Source: Nocardia sp. NBC_00565
GTDB taxonomy: Bacteria; Actinomycetota; Actinomycetes; Mycobacteriales; Mycobacteriaceae
Direction: 5' to 3'
Assembly (NCBI RefSeq): GCF_036345915.1
Contig: NZ_CP107785.1
Location: 2,666,001-2,730,000, forward strand
DNA length: 64,000 bases
Below the pieces are notes generated by a model. That model did no database searches. It was not told the DNA's origin and was given only the letters and a program-made list of their open reading frames with translations. How positions within the stretch are numbered: the first letter of the stretch is position 1; each line of letters opens with the position of its first letter. Both the position numbers and the translations under genes were made by a program. Positions 35,813 to 45,270 of this stretch are shown here, piece by piece.

Positions 35813-36661
35813 CTATCGGCCGGGTGCGAGCTGCTGGGTGCCGGTGATGCGCAGTAGCTCCAATGCTGATGCGGCGGGGGTGTCGGGTGCCGCCGAGTAG
35901 ACGACGACGGCTTGGTCGGTGTCCGGCACCAATAGAACATCGCAGTCCAACGCCAGCCGTCCGAGCTCCGGATGATCGACGGTCTTGGTCGCGCCGCGCC
36001 ACTGAGCCGTACGGCCCTCGCGCCAGAGCTGTTCGAATCGCGCACTGCGTGAACGTAATTCGTGCACGAGGCGGGCGAGGTCCGGATCGTCGGGATAGTC
36101 GGCCTTGGCGCGGCGCAGTGAGCCGACCCAGGACGCGGCGGCGGCCTCGGCCTCAGCGGGGGTGAAGACCACCCGCGAGGGTTCGGTGCCGAGGAAGGCC
36201 TGCCAGATGATGTTGCGTCGGGCGGGCGGCCACGCGGAGAAGTCGCCGAGCAGTGCCGCGGCCATCGAATTCCACGCCAGCACATCGGCTTTCGCGGAAA
36301 TCACCAGCGCGGGCAGATCCGCCATCCGGTCCAGCAGCCGCAGCATGCTCGGGCGCACCACCATGGGTATCCGGCCCTCCTGCGGCGGCGTCGAACCGGC
36401 CAATCGGAACAGCAGGTCGCGGTCGGCGTCCTCGAGTCGCAGGGCGCGGGCTAAAGCCCCGAGCACCGCGGCGGACGGATGCGGACCACGACCCTGTTCG
36501 AGCCGCACGACGTAGTCGACGCTGACGCCAGCGAGTTGGGCGACCTCCTCCCGGCGCAACCCCGGCACCTGCCGTCGCGAGCCGGCGGGCAGCCCGACAT
36601 CGCGCGGCCCCACCCGAGCGCGGGCTTGCCGCAGCAGAGTGGCCAGTTCCGTGCGATCCAT
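35813..36661 (-). CDS. XRE-family regulator with MmyB-like ligand domain
   Basis: 282 residues. N-terminal helix-turn-helix (LATLLRQARARVGP ... VPGLRREEVAQLAGVSVDYVVRLEQGRGPHPS, about residues 8-60) and C-terminal MmyB-like domain (VISAKADVLAWNSMAAALLGDF ... DHPELGRLALDCDVLLVPDTDQAVVVYSA). Such regulators commonly control a divergent short-chain dehydrogenase, which is the arrangement here. Confidence 0.88.
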   Translation of the reverse strand: MDRTELATLLRQARARVGPRDVGLPAGSRRQVPGLRREEVAQLAGVSVDYVVRLEQGRGPHPSAAVLGALARALRLEDADRDLLFRLAGSTPPQEGRIPMVVRPSMLRLLDRMADLPALVISAKADVLAWNSMAAALLGDFSAWPPARRNIIWQAFLGTEPSRVVFTPAEAEAAAASWVGSLRRAKADYPDDPDLARLVHELRSRSARFEQLWREGRTAQWRGATKTVDHPELGRLALDCDVLLVPDTDQAVVVYSAAPDTPAASALELLRITGTQQLAPGR

Positions 36662-36761
36662 GCCTCGATGATGCCGTAGCGGGCAGGCCGTGGGGTGGTA
36701 CTACCGATCCCAGGAGTTATCAGCCCTGTTGCAGGCCGGTCCGGCGGACAATTCTCGATGT

Positions 36762-37481
36762 ATGAGCAACGAGACGACAGCCCTGGTGACCGGGGCGAAC
36801 AAAGGTTTGGGCCGGGAGACGGTCCGGCGACTGGCCGAGCTGGGCTGGCACGTATTCCTGGGAGCGCGCGATGTCGACCGGGGTAAGGCGACGGCCTTCG
36901 AACTGGTCGAACAGGGACTCGATGTTGAATTCGTACAGCTGGACGTGACGTCCATAGAATCGATCGACTCGGCGGTCGCGACGATCGCACAGCGGATCCC
37001 GCACCTCGACGTCCTGGTCAACAATGCGGGCATCGGCGGTTCGCGCGTGCCGCCCGCCGAGACCGTGGCCGCGGATCTGCGAAATGTGTACGAGACCAAC
37101 GTGTTCGCGCCGATCGAGGTGACCCACGCGTTCCTACCGCTGCTGCGCGCGGCCGCGAATCCGCGCGTCGTCATGGTGTCCAGCGGCATCGGCTCGCTGA
37201 CCATCACCTCGGATCCGAGCCGACTCGAATCGCAGATCCACGGGCTGGGCTATCCGTCCTCGAAGACCGCGTTGAACATGATTACCTCGCAGTACTCGCG
37301 TGCAGTGCCGGAGATCAAGTTCAACGCCGCCGATCCCGGCTACACCGCGACGGACTTGAACGGCAACTCCGGACATCAGACGGTGACCGAGGGCACCGAC
37401 GTGATCGTCCGGCTCGCGACAATCGACACCGACGGCCCGACCGGCGGCTTCTTCAACCGTCTCGGCGCTGTTCCTTGGTGA
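36762..37481 (+). CDS. short-chain dehydrogenase (carbonyl reductase-like)
   Basis: 239 residues. Cofactor motif ALVTGANKGLGRETVRRLAE (residues 6-25), NNAGIGG, catalytic Ser in MVSSGIGSL, and active-site GYPSSKTALN (YxxxK). The VTGANKGLG form is typical of the carbonyl-reductase-like branch. ATG 36762 chosen. Divergent from the XRE regulator across 100 bp; xenobiotic or aldehyde/ketone reduction is plausible. Confidence 0.88.
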   Translation: MSNETTALVTGANKGLGRETVRRLAELGWHVFLGARDVDRGKATAFELVEQGLDVEFVQLDVTSIESIDSAVATIAQRIPHLDVLVNNAGIGGSRVPPAETVAADLRNVYETNVFAPIEVTHAFLPLLRAAANPRVVMVSSGIGSLTITSDPSRLESQIHGLGYPSSKTALNMITSQYSRAVPEIKFNAADPGYTATDLNGNSGHQTVTEGTDVIVRLATIDTDGPTGGFFNRLGAVPW

Positions 37482-37519
37482 AACGCTGGTCCTAGTGGAA
37501 GTCGTGCTGAACGAGCGGG

Positions 37520-37738
37520 CTAGCGAGGGCCGTGTCCCCGCTCGTGGCAGACCCACTGATTGTTCTCCCCGCAGACGCACTCGTACGGCCCCTGGTCCTG
37601 GGATTCGCCGATCTGGCAGTCCTGCGTCGGCCCTGATGGGGGCGGCTGGGCGACGGCCACGGGACCAGCGGCCAGCACGAGACTGCCGAACACCGCGGCG
37701 AGGGTCAATCCGAGAAGGTGATTCGACCTGGCGCGCAT
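37520..37738 (-). CDS. small secreted cysteine-containing protein
   Basis: 72 residues. Signal peptide (GLTLAAVFGSLVLAAGPVAVAQ) with cleavage after AVAQ or similar. The mature ~42 residues contain DCQIGESQDQGPYECVCGENNQWVCHE: four cysteines, enough for two disulfides. No family recognised. AAGGAGC precedes the ATG. Confidence 0.6.
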   Translation of the reverse strand: MRARSNHLLGLTLAAVFGSLVLAAGPVAVAQPPPSGPTQDCQIGESQDQGPYECVCGENNQWVCHERGHGPR

Positions 37739-37988
37739 GGTTGCTCCTTACATTGACGGTTGCGTCCACTGCGCTGATCCCAGTGCATCCGTCCGGGCTG
37801 TCGAACGCGCGGACAGACCCAATTGTCGCATACCGATCGGTCTCTATCCGGGCATCAGCAGTGCTCAGCCTCCTCGCCGCCGACATCCGAGGGCAGAAAA
37901 CTAACGGTGCAAGTTTCTCGATTGCCAACTGTCGATCAACCAACGACGCAAATTTGCCGTCGTCGGTACCCACCGATGCGACACTGGA

Positions 37989-38657
37989 ATGATCGACCAG
38001 GAGGTTTTCGTGGGAAGACCGCGTCGGCCCTTGCTCAGCCGCGACCGCATCGTGTCGGCGGCGCTGGATCTGGTGGATGCCGAAGGCCTCGAGGCGGTAT
38101 CGATCCGCAGACTCGCCGCCGAACTGGGTGTGCAGGGGCCCTCGCTCTATAACCACGTCGCAACCAAGGATGATCTGCTGGACGCGATGGTCGACGCCGT
38201 ACTCGGGCAGATCGATCTGTCCATGTTCACCAATATCGCCGATTGGCGTGTGGCACTGCGGGATTGGGCCAGATCGTATCGGGCGGCACTGGCGGCGCAC
38301 CCGAACTTGGTACCCGCCTTGAATCAGGGCATCGGGCGGCGGCCGAATGCGCTGCGGCAGGCCGACGCGGTATTCGGTGGACTGGTGACGTCGGGTTGGC
38401 CGCGGTGCGAGGCGACCCAGGTGGGCGCGCTGATGCGGTTCTTCGTCACCGGCTCGACATTGGGCTCGTTCGCCGGCGGCTTCCCGGAGGACGCGGCCGT
38501 TTACCGCGGGAACTACCCGCACTTGGATGAGGCGCATCTGCTCTCGGGTCGGCAGCGAGATATCGACGATGCCGCCTTCGAGGCGGGATTGCGGGCGCTG
38601 CTGGATGGTCTGTCGTTGCGTTTCAACGCGTTGGAAGGCGCTGCGCGGGGACGCTAG
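37989..38657 (+). CDS. TetR-family regulator (TetR_C-type)
   Basis: 222 residues. Helix-turn-helix RPLLSRDRIVSAALDLVDAEGLEAVSIRRLAAELGVQGPSLYNHVATKDDLLDAM (residues 12-66), the LG-VQ-PSLYNHV form of true TetR proteins with a TetR_C domain after it. Its target is not obvious; the 250-bp gap upstream has no other gene. An AGGAGG site precedes the GTG/ATG start region. Confidence 0.87.
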   Translation: MIDQEVFVGRPRRPLLSRDRIVSAALDLVDAEGLEAVSIRRLAAELGVQGPSLYNHVATKDDLLDAMVDAVLGQIDLSMFTNIADWRVALRDWARSYRAALAAHPNLVPALNQGIGRRPNALRQADAVFGGLVTSGWPRCEATQVGALMRFFVTGSTLGSFAGGFPEDAAVYRGNYPHLDEAHLLSGRQRDIDDAAFEAGLRALLDGLSLRFNALEGAARGR

Positions 38658-38680
38658 AGCATCTGAGGCGGCAACCCGAC

Positions 38681-39301
38681 CTACCGCGGCGGGTTCGTCC
38701 TCGCCCACGAGGCGAGCCAATCCGGGAACTCGGTGAGGTCACCTAAGACGTATTCCGCTCCCGCCGAACGCAATTCGTCGGCCGAGCAGGGCCCGGTGGT
38801 GACACCTAGCGCGAAGACCTCCGCGGCCCGCGCACCACGCATATCACCCTCGTGATCACCGACGAACAGGTCCGCACCATGCTCACGCAGTGCCGCCGAC
38901 TTCCCTTCCGACCAGACATCGCCGACCACATCGTCGATTCGCCATCCGAGTTCACCGAGGTGCAGTCGCGCCAGCGGTGCGTGCTTACCGGTCACGATGA
39001 ATGCCCGGCCGCCACCCGCACGGACCGCCGCCAGCGCGGCATCGGCACCCGGCATCGCCGGAATGTAGGGGACGATCGACGGATAGATCTCCCGGTAGCG
39101 GGTGACCAGCGCCGGAATCAGTGCTTCGGGCGCACCGGCATCGGCCAGTAGCATCCCCAATGGCGGACCGAGCCGGTCGGCGAACTCGGTCCCGCGCAAT
39201 GGCAGCCCGAACTCCGCGCCCACCTGATCGATCGCCTTGCTCACACCCGGCCGCGAGTCGATCAGCGTCATATCGAGGTCGAAGCCAACGGTCCAGCTCA
39301 T
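38681..39301 (-). CDS. HAD-superfamily hydrolase
   Basis: 206 residues. Motif I FDLDMTLIDS (residues 7-16), motif II IVTGK, motif III K in SEGKSAALREHG, motif IV VGDHEGDMRGAR. Class of phosphoglycolate-phosphatase-like enzymes. A phosphoglycolate phosphatase would fit an organism with RuBisCO, but sequence alone does not show this. Confidence 0.83.
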   Translation of the reverse strand: MSWTVGFDLDMTLIDSRPGVSKAIDQVGAEFGLPLRGTEFADRLGPPLGMLLADAGAPEALIPALVTRYREIYPSIVPYIPAMPGADAALAAVRAGGGRAFIVTGKHAPLARLHLGELGWRIDDVVGDVWSEGKSAALREHGADLFVGDHEGDMRGARAAEVFALGVTTGPCSADELRSAGAEYVLGDLTEFPDWLASWARTNPPR

Positions 39302-39469
39302 CCCTGGACCCTATGGGGCCACCGCGCGTGTTAACCAATCGGGGCGTGGCGAAGATCAATAGTCTGGGGGGACATTCCCGCTGTCGGCCGAAACGGCTCA
39401 TGAAACCGGCCACCGAACTTACAGTTGACCGACGAGCGAACGGCTTCGGTCTGCATCGCGGAGGACGAG

Positions 39470-41551
39470 ATGACGAGCCAGCGCCAACCACTCACAGTCG
39501 GCTCGATGTTCGGACACTACCGGTTGGATCGGCTGATCGGACGCGGCGGCATGGGCGAGGTCTACCAGGCCTACGACATGCGCAAAGGCCGCACTGTCGC
39601 GATCAAGGTGCTACTCGAGAAGCTCGCGCAGGACGAGGGCTATCGCGAACGGTTCCAGCGTGAGGCCGATGCGGCGGCGCGGCTGCGCGAACCGCATGTC
39701 ATCCCGATTCACGACTACGGCGAGATCGATGGCCGCCTCTATATCGATATGCGGCTGGTCGATGGGGAAAGTCTGCCTTCGCTGTTGCGAACCAACGGAC
39801 CGATGCCGCCGGAACAGGCGGTGGCTGTGGTCCGCCAGATCGCGTCGGCGCTGGATGCCGCGCATGCCGAAGGTTTGATCCATCGCGACGTCAAACCGGA
39901 CAACATCCTGCTCACGCACGACGGCTTCGCGTATCTGGTCGATTTCGGCATCGCACATTCCAGTACCGATCATCGGCTGACGACGCATGGCGCGGTCATC
40001 GGTTCCTTCAGCTATATGGCACCGGAACGGTTCCGGGCCGAGCACACCACGCCAGCGGTCGATGTCTACTCCCTGGCCTGTGTGCTGTACGAATGCCTGA
40101 CGGGCGCACGGCCCTATCCGGGCAGCACCGACGCCGCGATCATCAGCGCCCACCTGTTCGAGCCGGTACCGCGCCCCAGCATGATCCGGCCGAGCGTGAC
40201 CCCGGCGCTCGACACCGTGATCGCTCGCGGCATGGCGAAGAATATCGGCGAGCGGTTCGGTGCCGCAGGTGAACTCGCGACCGCCGCGCAGGCGGCACTG
40301 ACCAGCGCCGTTGCTGTCACCGAGGGCCGGACACGCGCCTCGGTGCCGACGCCGCCCACGACCGAGACGCACGATGCCGTCACCGACCGAACGTCGAGTA
40401 CCGCGGCGGGAACTGGAAGTTCACCGGATGCCGAGAACACAGATGCCCTGACCGCAGATACTCGGGCACCCGCCGCCCCGGATACCGCGCCGCGGCGGCG
40501 ACGCCGTACGCTCACCGCGCTCATCGTGTCCATCGCCGTCATTGTTGCCGCCGGTGCCGGCTTCGGCGGCTGGACCTGGCTCCGAGATCGCAAGGGCACC
40601 GCAGTCGCCGACGCCAGCGCGTTGCGCGGCGATGACATCGAACTGCTGAAAATCGTCGCCCAACCAGGGCGCAAGCGATCCACCTGCGAGCACGAGAATC
40701 CGGACGTGTCCACCACCACCGCGGTCATCTTCTGTCCGGAGAATCCCGCGGCCAGCGAACCCGCGGCTCGATACTTCCGCTTCCGCAACCTCGACGCCAT
40801 GCGTGCCTACTACAACATCATGCTGCGCACCTTCCAGGCCAAGAACTGCCCCGGCGACCCTGCCGGATCGGATGGCCCCTCGATCCGGGACGGCAAGGAG
40901 ATCGGCCGCAAGGCGTGCATGGCCAACCGCGCGGAGACACCGGCCGCGCCGAAACCGTCACTGCTGGTGACCGATGAGGCCCAGCTCGCGATGGTCTTCT
41001 ACATCTGGTCGACGCCGAGTGACGAGCCGATACGGGACTACGTGGCGAAGTCCAGCGCGAACCAGTTGCTGTCGCAGGAAAATGCCCGGGACCCAGACTA
41101 TTTCACGCCCGAGGACCGCATGATCTTCGATCGGCTCGCCAGTGACTTCAGCCCCGGAAACTGCCAGCACATGTCACCGCCGGGCGGCGCGGTGCACGCC
41201 GCGCTGGCGTGCAGCACATCGGTCGACTATCCGTCCGCGCTCTTCTTCGGATTTCCGGACCAGCAGTCGGCGAGCAACCTGTATCACGCCGATGTCGGGT
41301 TGCTCGGCGGACACGCGTGCGGTGGCGGTGGTGGAGCCGACGACGTCTGGCGCAAGGCAGGCGTCCCGGTCGGCCGGTATTTCTGCTTCCTGGACGACGA
41401 TCCGGAGATCGGCGTCCGAACCTGTCTGATCGCCATGCACGAGGACGCGCAACTGCTCGCCCAGTTCTGCACACTACGGCCGGAGAATCCGTGGCCCGGA
41501 CCGAAAACCGAGGCGCAACTGCTGACCTGGTTCGATAAGCACTTCGGCTAG
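39470..41551 (+). CDS. receptor-type serine/threonine protein kinase
   Basis: 693 residues from ATG 39470 (GGAGG just upstream). Kinase domain 15-285: glycine loop IGRGGMGEVY, K46, HRDVKPDN with D140, DFG 158-160, APERF. Membrane helix about 347-370. The outer part contains two related ~135-residue modules, each with four or more cysteines (about 393-525 and 540-690), suggesting a disulfide-stabilised tandem sensor. Convergent with an EmbR-like regulator that starts its stop codon 2 bp later, the kinase/FHA-substrate pairing seen for PknH and EmbR in mycobacteria. Confidence 0.92.
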   Translation: MTSQRQPLTVGSMFGHYRLDRLIGRGGMGEVYQAYDMRKGRTVAIKVLLEKLAQDEGYRERFQREADAAARLREPHVIPIHDYGEIDGRLYIDMRLVDGESLPSLLRTNGPMPPEQAVAVVRQIASALDAAHAEGLIHRDVKPDNILLTHDGFAYLVDFGIAHSSTDHRLTTHGAVIGSFSYMAPERFRAEHTTPAVDVYSLACVLYECLTGARPYPGSTDAAIISAHLFEPVPRPSMIRPSVTPALDTVIARGMAKNIGERFGAAGELATAAQAALTSAVAVTEGRTRASVPTPPTTETHDAVTDRTSSTAAGTGSSPDAENTDALTADTRAPAAPDTAPRRRRRTLTALIVSIAVIVAAGAGFGGWTWLRDRKGTAVADASALRGDDIELLKIVAQPGRKRSTCEHENPDVSTTTAVIFCPENPAASEPAARYFRFRNLDAMRAYYNIMLRTFQAKNCPGDPAGSDGPSIRDGKEIGRKACMANRAETPAAPKPSLLVTDEAQLAMVFYIWSTPSDEPIRDYVAKSSANQLLSQENARDPDYFTPEDRMIFDRLASDFSPGNCQHMSPPGGAVHAALACSTSVDYPSALFFGFPDQQSASNLYHADVGLLGGHACGGGGGADDVWRKAGVPVGRYFCFLDDDPEIGVRTCLIAMHEDAQLLAQFCTLRPENPWPGPKTEAQLLTWFDKHFG

Positions 41552-41552
41552 T

Positions 41553-42680
41553 TCACAGCCCGTGCGGCAGCACACCGAAGGTGAATTCGGTATCGCCGAT
41601 GCGCACCACCGCGCCATCGGTGAGCGCGACACTGTCGATGACCCGCACCCCGCCGACGAATACGCCGTTGGAGGACAACAGATCCTTGAGCACGCACGTC
41701 CGGCCGTTGCTGACGATCACCGCATGATGGCGGCTGACCCTGCCGTCGTCGAGGACGATGTCGTTATCGGGCAGCCGTCCGATGCGAGTGAACGGCCCGG
41801 TGACCGGAAAGGTCTGCCCGGTCGAATCCCGCAGGAACGCTCGAGAGCCGGGGGTGATCAGGTCGACGACGGTGGTGGCTCGCAGTGCGGACGCAACGGC
41901 ATCGGTCGGCGGGATGAGCGGCTCCTGGCGCAGCATCCGCGCTTCGAGTTCCCGAATCGAGGCCACCGGATCGATGCCGAGTTCCTCGGCCAGCGTCGCG
42001 CGCAACCGGCGCACCGCTTCAAGTGCGTCGGACTGCCGTCCGCCGACATACAGCGCGGTGATCAGCTGCTCCCACAACGGTTCTCGTAACCGATACCGCT
42101 CGGCGAGTTCCGCCAGTTCGGAGATGACGGTGTCAGCGCGCCCCTGGGCGATCTCGGCTTGGGCGCGCGCCTCGATGACGCCGATCCGCTCGTCGTCGAG
42201 GGCAGTCGCGAAGGCATCGGCGAACCCGAGCCCCTGCAGATCCGCCAGCGCTGTGCCGCGCCACTCCGCGAGCGCGCTCGACAGCACTTCGCTCGCCACC
42301 GACAACCGCCCGGCGGCCAAGGCCCGCAGCCCGGATTCCTTGCGCGCACGGAACCGCTGCATATCGCAACAGTTCTCGGCGGCCGTGACCCGGTATCCTG
42401 TTCCGGCGCGCGCGAGAATGACGCGAGCGTCGAGTCCGGCCTCCCGCAACGGTTTTCGCAGATTCGACACGATGGTGTGCAGGCTGATCCGGATGTCGGG
42501 CGGCGGGCAATCCTCCCACACCACCTGCGCCAGCGCGTCGATCGACACCGGTCGGTTGGCATTGATCAACAGATATGCCAAGACCGCGCGCTGCTTGATG
42601 CCGCCCAGCGGTTGCGCCACACCACCGATCGTCAACTGGACCGGCCCCAGCACCCCGAAACGGGCCCGTACCTCAGACAT
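41553..42680 (-). CDS. EmbR-like SARP regulator with FHA domain
   Basis: 375 residues. OmpR-type winged helix (RFGVLGPVQLTIGG ... LLINANRPVSIDALAQVVW ... SNLRKPLREAG), bacterial transcriptional activation domain (about 100-250, ending REPLWEQLITALYVGGRQSDALEAVRRLRATLAEELGIDP), then a C-terminal FHA domain (about 285-372: RIGRLPDNDIVLDDGRVSRHHAVI, LLSSNGVFVGG). FHA domains bind phosphothreonine, so the convergent kinase is the likely partner. ATG 42680 chosen. Confidence 0.9.
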   Translation of the reverse strand: MSEVRARFGVLGPVQLTIGGVAQPLGGIKQRAVLAYLLINANRPVSIDALAQVVWEDCPPPDIRISLHTIVSNLRKPLREAGLDARVILARAGTGYRVTAAENCCDMQRFRARKESGLRALAAGRLSVASEVLSSALAEWRGTALADLQGLGFADAFATALDDERIGVIEARAQAEIAQGRADTVISELAELAERYRLREPLWEQLITALYVGGRQSDALEAVRRLRATLAEELGIDPVASIRELEARMLRQEPLIPPTDAVASALRATTVVDLITPGSRAFLRDSTGQTFPVTGPFTRIGRLPDNDIVLDDGRVSRHHAVIVSNGRTCVLKDLLSSNGVFVGGVRVIDSVALTDGAVVRIGDTEFTFGVLPHGL

Positions 42681-42946
42681 CCCCGGACTCCTCCCGTCCT
42701 CGGAATGAATATAGGCCGCCCGCGCCCCACCGTTTCCGGCGTCAGTCGCGGCAGGGTGCCGCGTTCGGGGAGGACGCCGTCGAAGAAGTAGCCGAGCATA
42801 TGGCGCATGGCGACGGCTTCGGGGCAGCGAAGACGCGCACGCTCGCGGTGGTGTGCTTTCCACCGGGGACCTGGGTCGGCGGGCTGCACACGCAGTCGTC
42901 TCCACGGGCGGTGGCGACGGAATCGCCGCTGAGGCGGTGAGTGGAT
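42681..42946. other. 266-bp gap, possible gene remnant
   Basis: A plus-strand coding-like frame ends at TGA 42938-42940 (AFGEDAVEEVAEHMAHGDGF ... LAVVCFPPGTWVGGLH). Only the last 46 codons follow an ATG (42800), with no ribosome-binding site. Probably a 3' remnant; family not recognised. It otherwise contains the promoter of the EmbR-like gene. Confidence 0.25.
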
Positions 42947-43978
42947 CTACTCCGGCGCCTTGAACTGGGTGCGCTTGTAGTCTCCGAACGGTTCGTCGCG
43001 CTCGCGCACAGCCTCACGGAATCCGACAGTGGCCGAACGCAGTTGGAACGCATAGCCCTCGCGCGTATGCCGTGAGATCCCGTCGAATACCGTGCTGATC
43101 ATCGCGGAGTTCGTGACACCCTGCGAATGCAGTGCCGAGTTGAGCGCCAGCTTGGCCATCATCAGCTGGTTCACCGGCATGCGCGCGATGCGCTCGACCA
43201 AGGCCTCGGTGCGCTCGTCGAGCTCGTCGGCGGGGCACGATTCGACCGCCAGGCCCCATTCCTCGGCTTGCTTTCCGCTGATGCAGTCGCCGGTGAACAG
43301 CAGCCGCTTGGCGCGCTGATCGCCGAGACGGTGCGCCCACATACCCGCCGCCGGGATGCCCCAGACCCGGGTGGGCGGGTAGCCGATCTTGGTGTCGTCG
43401 GCGCAGATGATCTGGTCGGAGTAGAGCGCGATATCGGTGCCGCCCGCGATGGCGAAGCCGTGCAGTTTGGCGACGGTCGGCTTGTTGGCGTGCAGCAGGC
43501 TCGCGAAACCGCGATTGAAGCGGCTCATCATGGCGTAGTCGATCATCGGATCCCAAGTGCCCCAGGGATTGTGGTTGACCGCCTGCACCACCGGATCCGT
43601 CACCGTGCCCGCGGTTTCGTGCGCACCGTCGGCCCCATGTGCGCCCTGTTCGGCGAACATGTCCAGGTCGTAGCCGCCGCAGAAACCCTTACCGCGCCCG
43701 GATACCAGGATCACGTGTACTCGCGGATCCAGGTCGGCGCGTTCGACCGCGTGCGCGAGATCGACCGGGGTGTCCGGAGTGATCGCGTTGCCCTTTTCCG
43801 GGCGGTCGAAGGTGATCCGCGCGATGCGTCCATCGCGTTCATAGGTGAGTGTGCGGTACTCGCGTTCGTCGCCGGGCTCGGGCCGCTGCCGCCACGGCGA
43901 ATCCGGGACCTCCGTCCAGTTCTCGTACCAGGCAGCCGGCCGGGTACCCGAATGATTCTGGTAGTCGGGCTGATTCAC
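42947..43978 (-). CDS. enoyl-CoA hydratase/isomerase (crotonase) family protein
   Basis: About 343 residues. Crotonase fold: IARITFDRPEKGNAI, VILVSGRGKGFCGGYDLDMFA (oxyanion-hole loop), and LHGFAIAGGTDIALYSDQIICADDTKIGYPPTRVWGIP. A long insertion with HETAGTVTDPVV and a W/Y-rich N-terminus mark the larger actinobacterial subgroup. Likely acts in fatty-acid or sterol side-chain breakdown. GTG 43978 has AGGAG 6 nt upstream and is preferred over ATG 43996. Confidence 0.85.
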   Translation of the reverse strand: MNQPDYQNHSGTRPAAWYENWTEVPDSPWRQRPEPGDEREYRTLTYERDGRIARITFDRPEKGNAITPDTPVDLAHAVERADLDPRVHVILVSGRGKGFCGGYDLDMFAEQGAHGADGAHETAGTVTDPVVQAVNHNPWGTWDPMIDYAMMSRFNRGFASLLHANKPTVAKLHGFAIAGGTDIALYSDQIICADDTKIGYPPTRVWGIPAAGMWAHRLGDQRAKRLLFTGDCISGKQAEEWGLAVESCPADELDERTEALVERIARMPVNQLMMAKLALNSALHSQGVTNSAMISTVFDGISRHTREGYAFQLRSATVGFREAVRERDEPFGDYKRTQFKAPE

Positions 43979-44098
43979 GTGGAACTCCTGGTGCACTCGA
44001 TGCCGCGTTCGGATGCGGGCAACGGTGCCACTACGCCTACGGCGGTCGGTGCATCGTTGCGCTCGATGCCACCGTAGCGAACCAGGGTTCTCGGAGTG

Positions 44099-44512
44099 TC
44101 AGACCGCCGGTGCGGGACTGTCGTCGGGGAAGGAGTGGTGTTCGTGCACCACGACCCAGCGCTCGTACTGCTTGCGCAGGCCGAAGGTAACCCGAAGCCG
44201 CTTGGCCGGATCGCGCGCGAACTCCTCCGCGGTGCCACACAGCAGCAGCGCGTATGCGAAGGCGACATCCTCGCCCGCGACCACCTCGAGTGACACGATG
44301 TCGAACGTCGCACCCGATGCCTGCCATTCGAAGAATCCGGGCCAAGTGTCCCGATAGGCGTCGATGCCGCGCACACCTTCGTTCGGCGGGGGCACGTCGA
44401 ACATCACGATATCGTCGGCGTGATCGGTGAGCACACCGGCGAGATCGCCCGTATGTACCGCCGCCGCCCACCGTTCGATCAGGATTCGGATCTGCTTCTC
44501 GTCATCGGACAT
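44099..44512 (-). CDS. SnoaL-like / ketosteroid-isomerase-type protein
   Basis: 137 residues. SnoaL_3-type fold: IRILIERWAAAVHTGDLAGVLTDHADDIVMFDVPPP, GIDAYRDTWPGFFEW, and C-terminal LRVTFGLRKQYERWVVVHEHHSFPDD. This branch is widespread in actinobacteria with no settled function. ATG 44512 chosen. Confidence 0.8.
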   Translation of the reverse strand: MSDDEKQIRILIERWAAAVHTGDLAGVLTDHADDIVMFDVPPPNEGVRGIDAYRDTWPGFFEWQASGATFDIVSLEVVAGEDVAFAYALLLCGTAEEFARDPAKRLRVTFGLRKQYERWVVVHEHHSFPDDSPAPAV

Positions 44513-44743
44513 ATCGGGTCGTCGTCCTTTCCGGCCCGGCCGCGAGGGTGTTGCGTAGCGACTGCTTGCAGGTCGCTCGAAAGGGTCAGCCGTGGCTCTT
44601 ATCCAGAGAGCGTGCCGAATTCGCCCAGGAGAAGCAATGATTCGGAATGCATTCGTGCAAGATCCCAATGGCGAAATCAAAGCCGGTTACCGGCCGGCAG
44701 AAACCGTTGAGGAATCTATGGTCTGGTTCGCGATGGTCGAGTG

Positions 44744-45003
44744 TTAGCGGCTGCAGCCCAGGTAGACCCCGATGCCGACGATGACCCAGACCGCGAAGCG
44801 CACCCAGGTCAGCGCGTCCAAGGTGGTTGCCAGCAGTACGCACCCGATCAGCGCGAGAATCGGGACCAGCGACACCAGCGGAGTGCGGAAGGACGTTCCC
44901 GATCCGGTTCCAGTCGGCGCAGCACCAGCACGCCGACGCAGACCACGGCGACGGCCGACAGCGCCCCGAAGCGCCACAACCAACTGTGTGCCGCGCTCGC
45001 CAT
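44744..45003 (-). pseudogene. frameshifted C-terminus of an APC amino-acid permease
   Basis: Two frames carry consecutive parts of one permease. LWRFGALSAVAVVCVGVLVLRRLEPDRERP lies in one, and FRTPLVSLVPILALIGCVLLATTLDALTWVRFAVWVIVGIGVYLG in the next. They join at about 44887-44893, where one base appears to be missing between CGTCC and TTCCGC. These are the last two membrane helices of cationic amino-acid transporters. The rest of the gene is absent. Confidence 0.7.
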
Positions 45004-45091
45004 CCGTGACCGCGTGTGGGCGGCGGGGAACCACGGGTGCTGTCTTCGATGGCCGTTCAGAGAGGGTGCGCAGCCGCTGATCCGGCAGCGC

Positions 45092-45250
45092 TCATTCGAA
45101 GGCGGGTTGGCCTGCCGGTTGTGGTGTGGTGGCGGTGACGTGATAGCGGCGGCCGTTGATCTTGTCGGGTCGGTAGGAGATGGCGGGGTCGGTCACGACT
45201 GCCCGGTCGCGCGGGCTTGCGAGGAAAATGATGGGACTGGATAGGAGCAT
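45092..45250 (-). CDS. 52-residue small ORF at the end of the coiled-coil operon
   Basis: ATG 45250 to TGA 45092. Short hydrophobic start (MLLSSPIIFLASPRDR) then VVTDPAISYRPDKINGRRYHVTATT and a Pro-rich tail. Codon use is clearly actinobacterial in this frame only. AGGA lies about 10 nt upstream within an A-rich stretch. It begins 20 bp after the DUF3467-like gene on the same strand. No family recognised. Confidence 0.5.
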   Translation of the reverse strand: MLLSSPIIFLASPRDRAVVTDPAISYRPDKINGRRYHVTATTPQPAGQPAFE

Positions 45251-45270
45251 CGTGTTTTTTTCCTGTCCGG

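Noticed and set aside
42739..42946. Plus-strand 46-codon ORF (ATG 42800) as a gene
   Set aside because: No ribosome-binding site and no family; coding-like sequence extends upstream of the ATG without a start, so a remnant is more likely.
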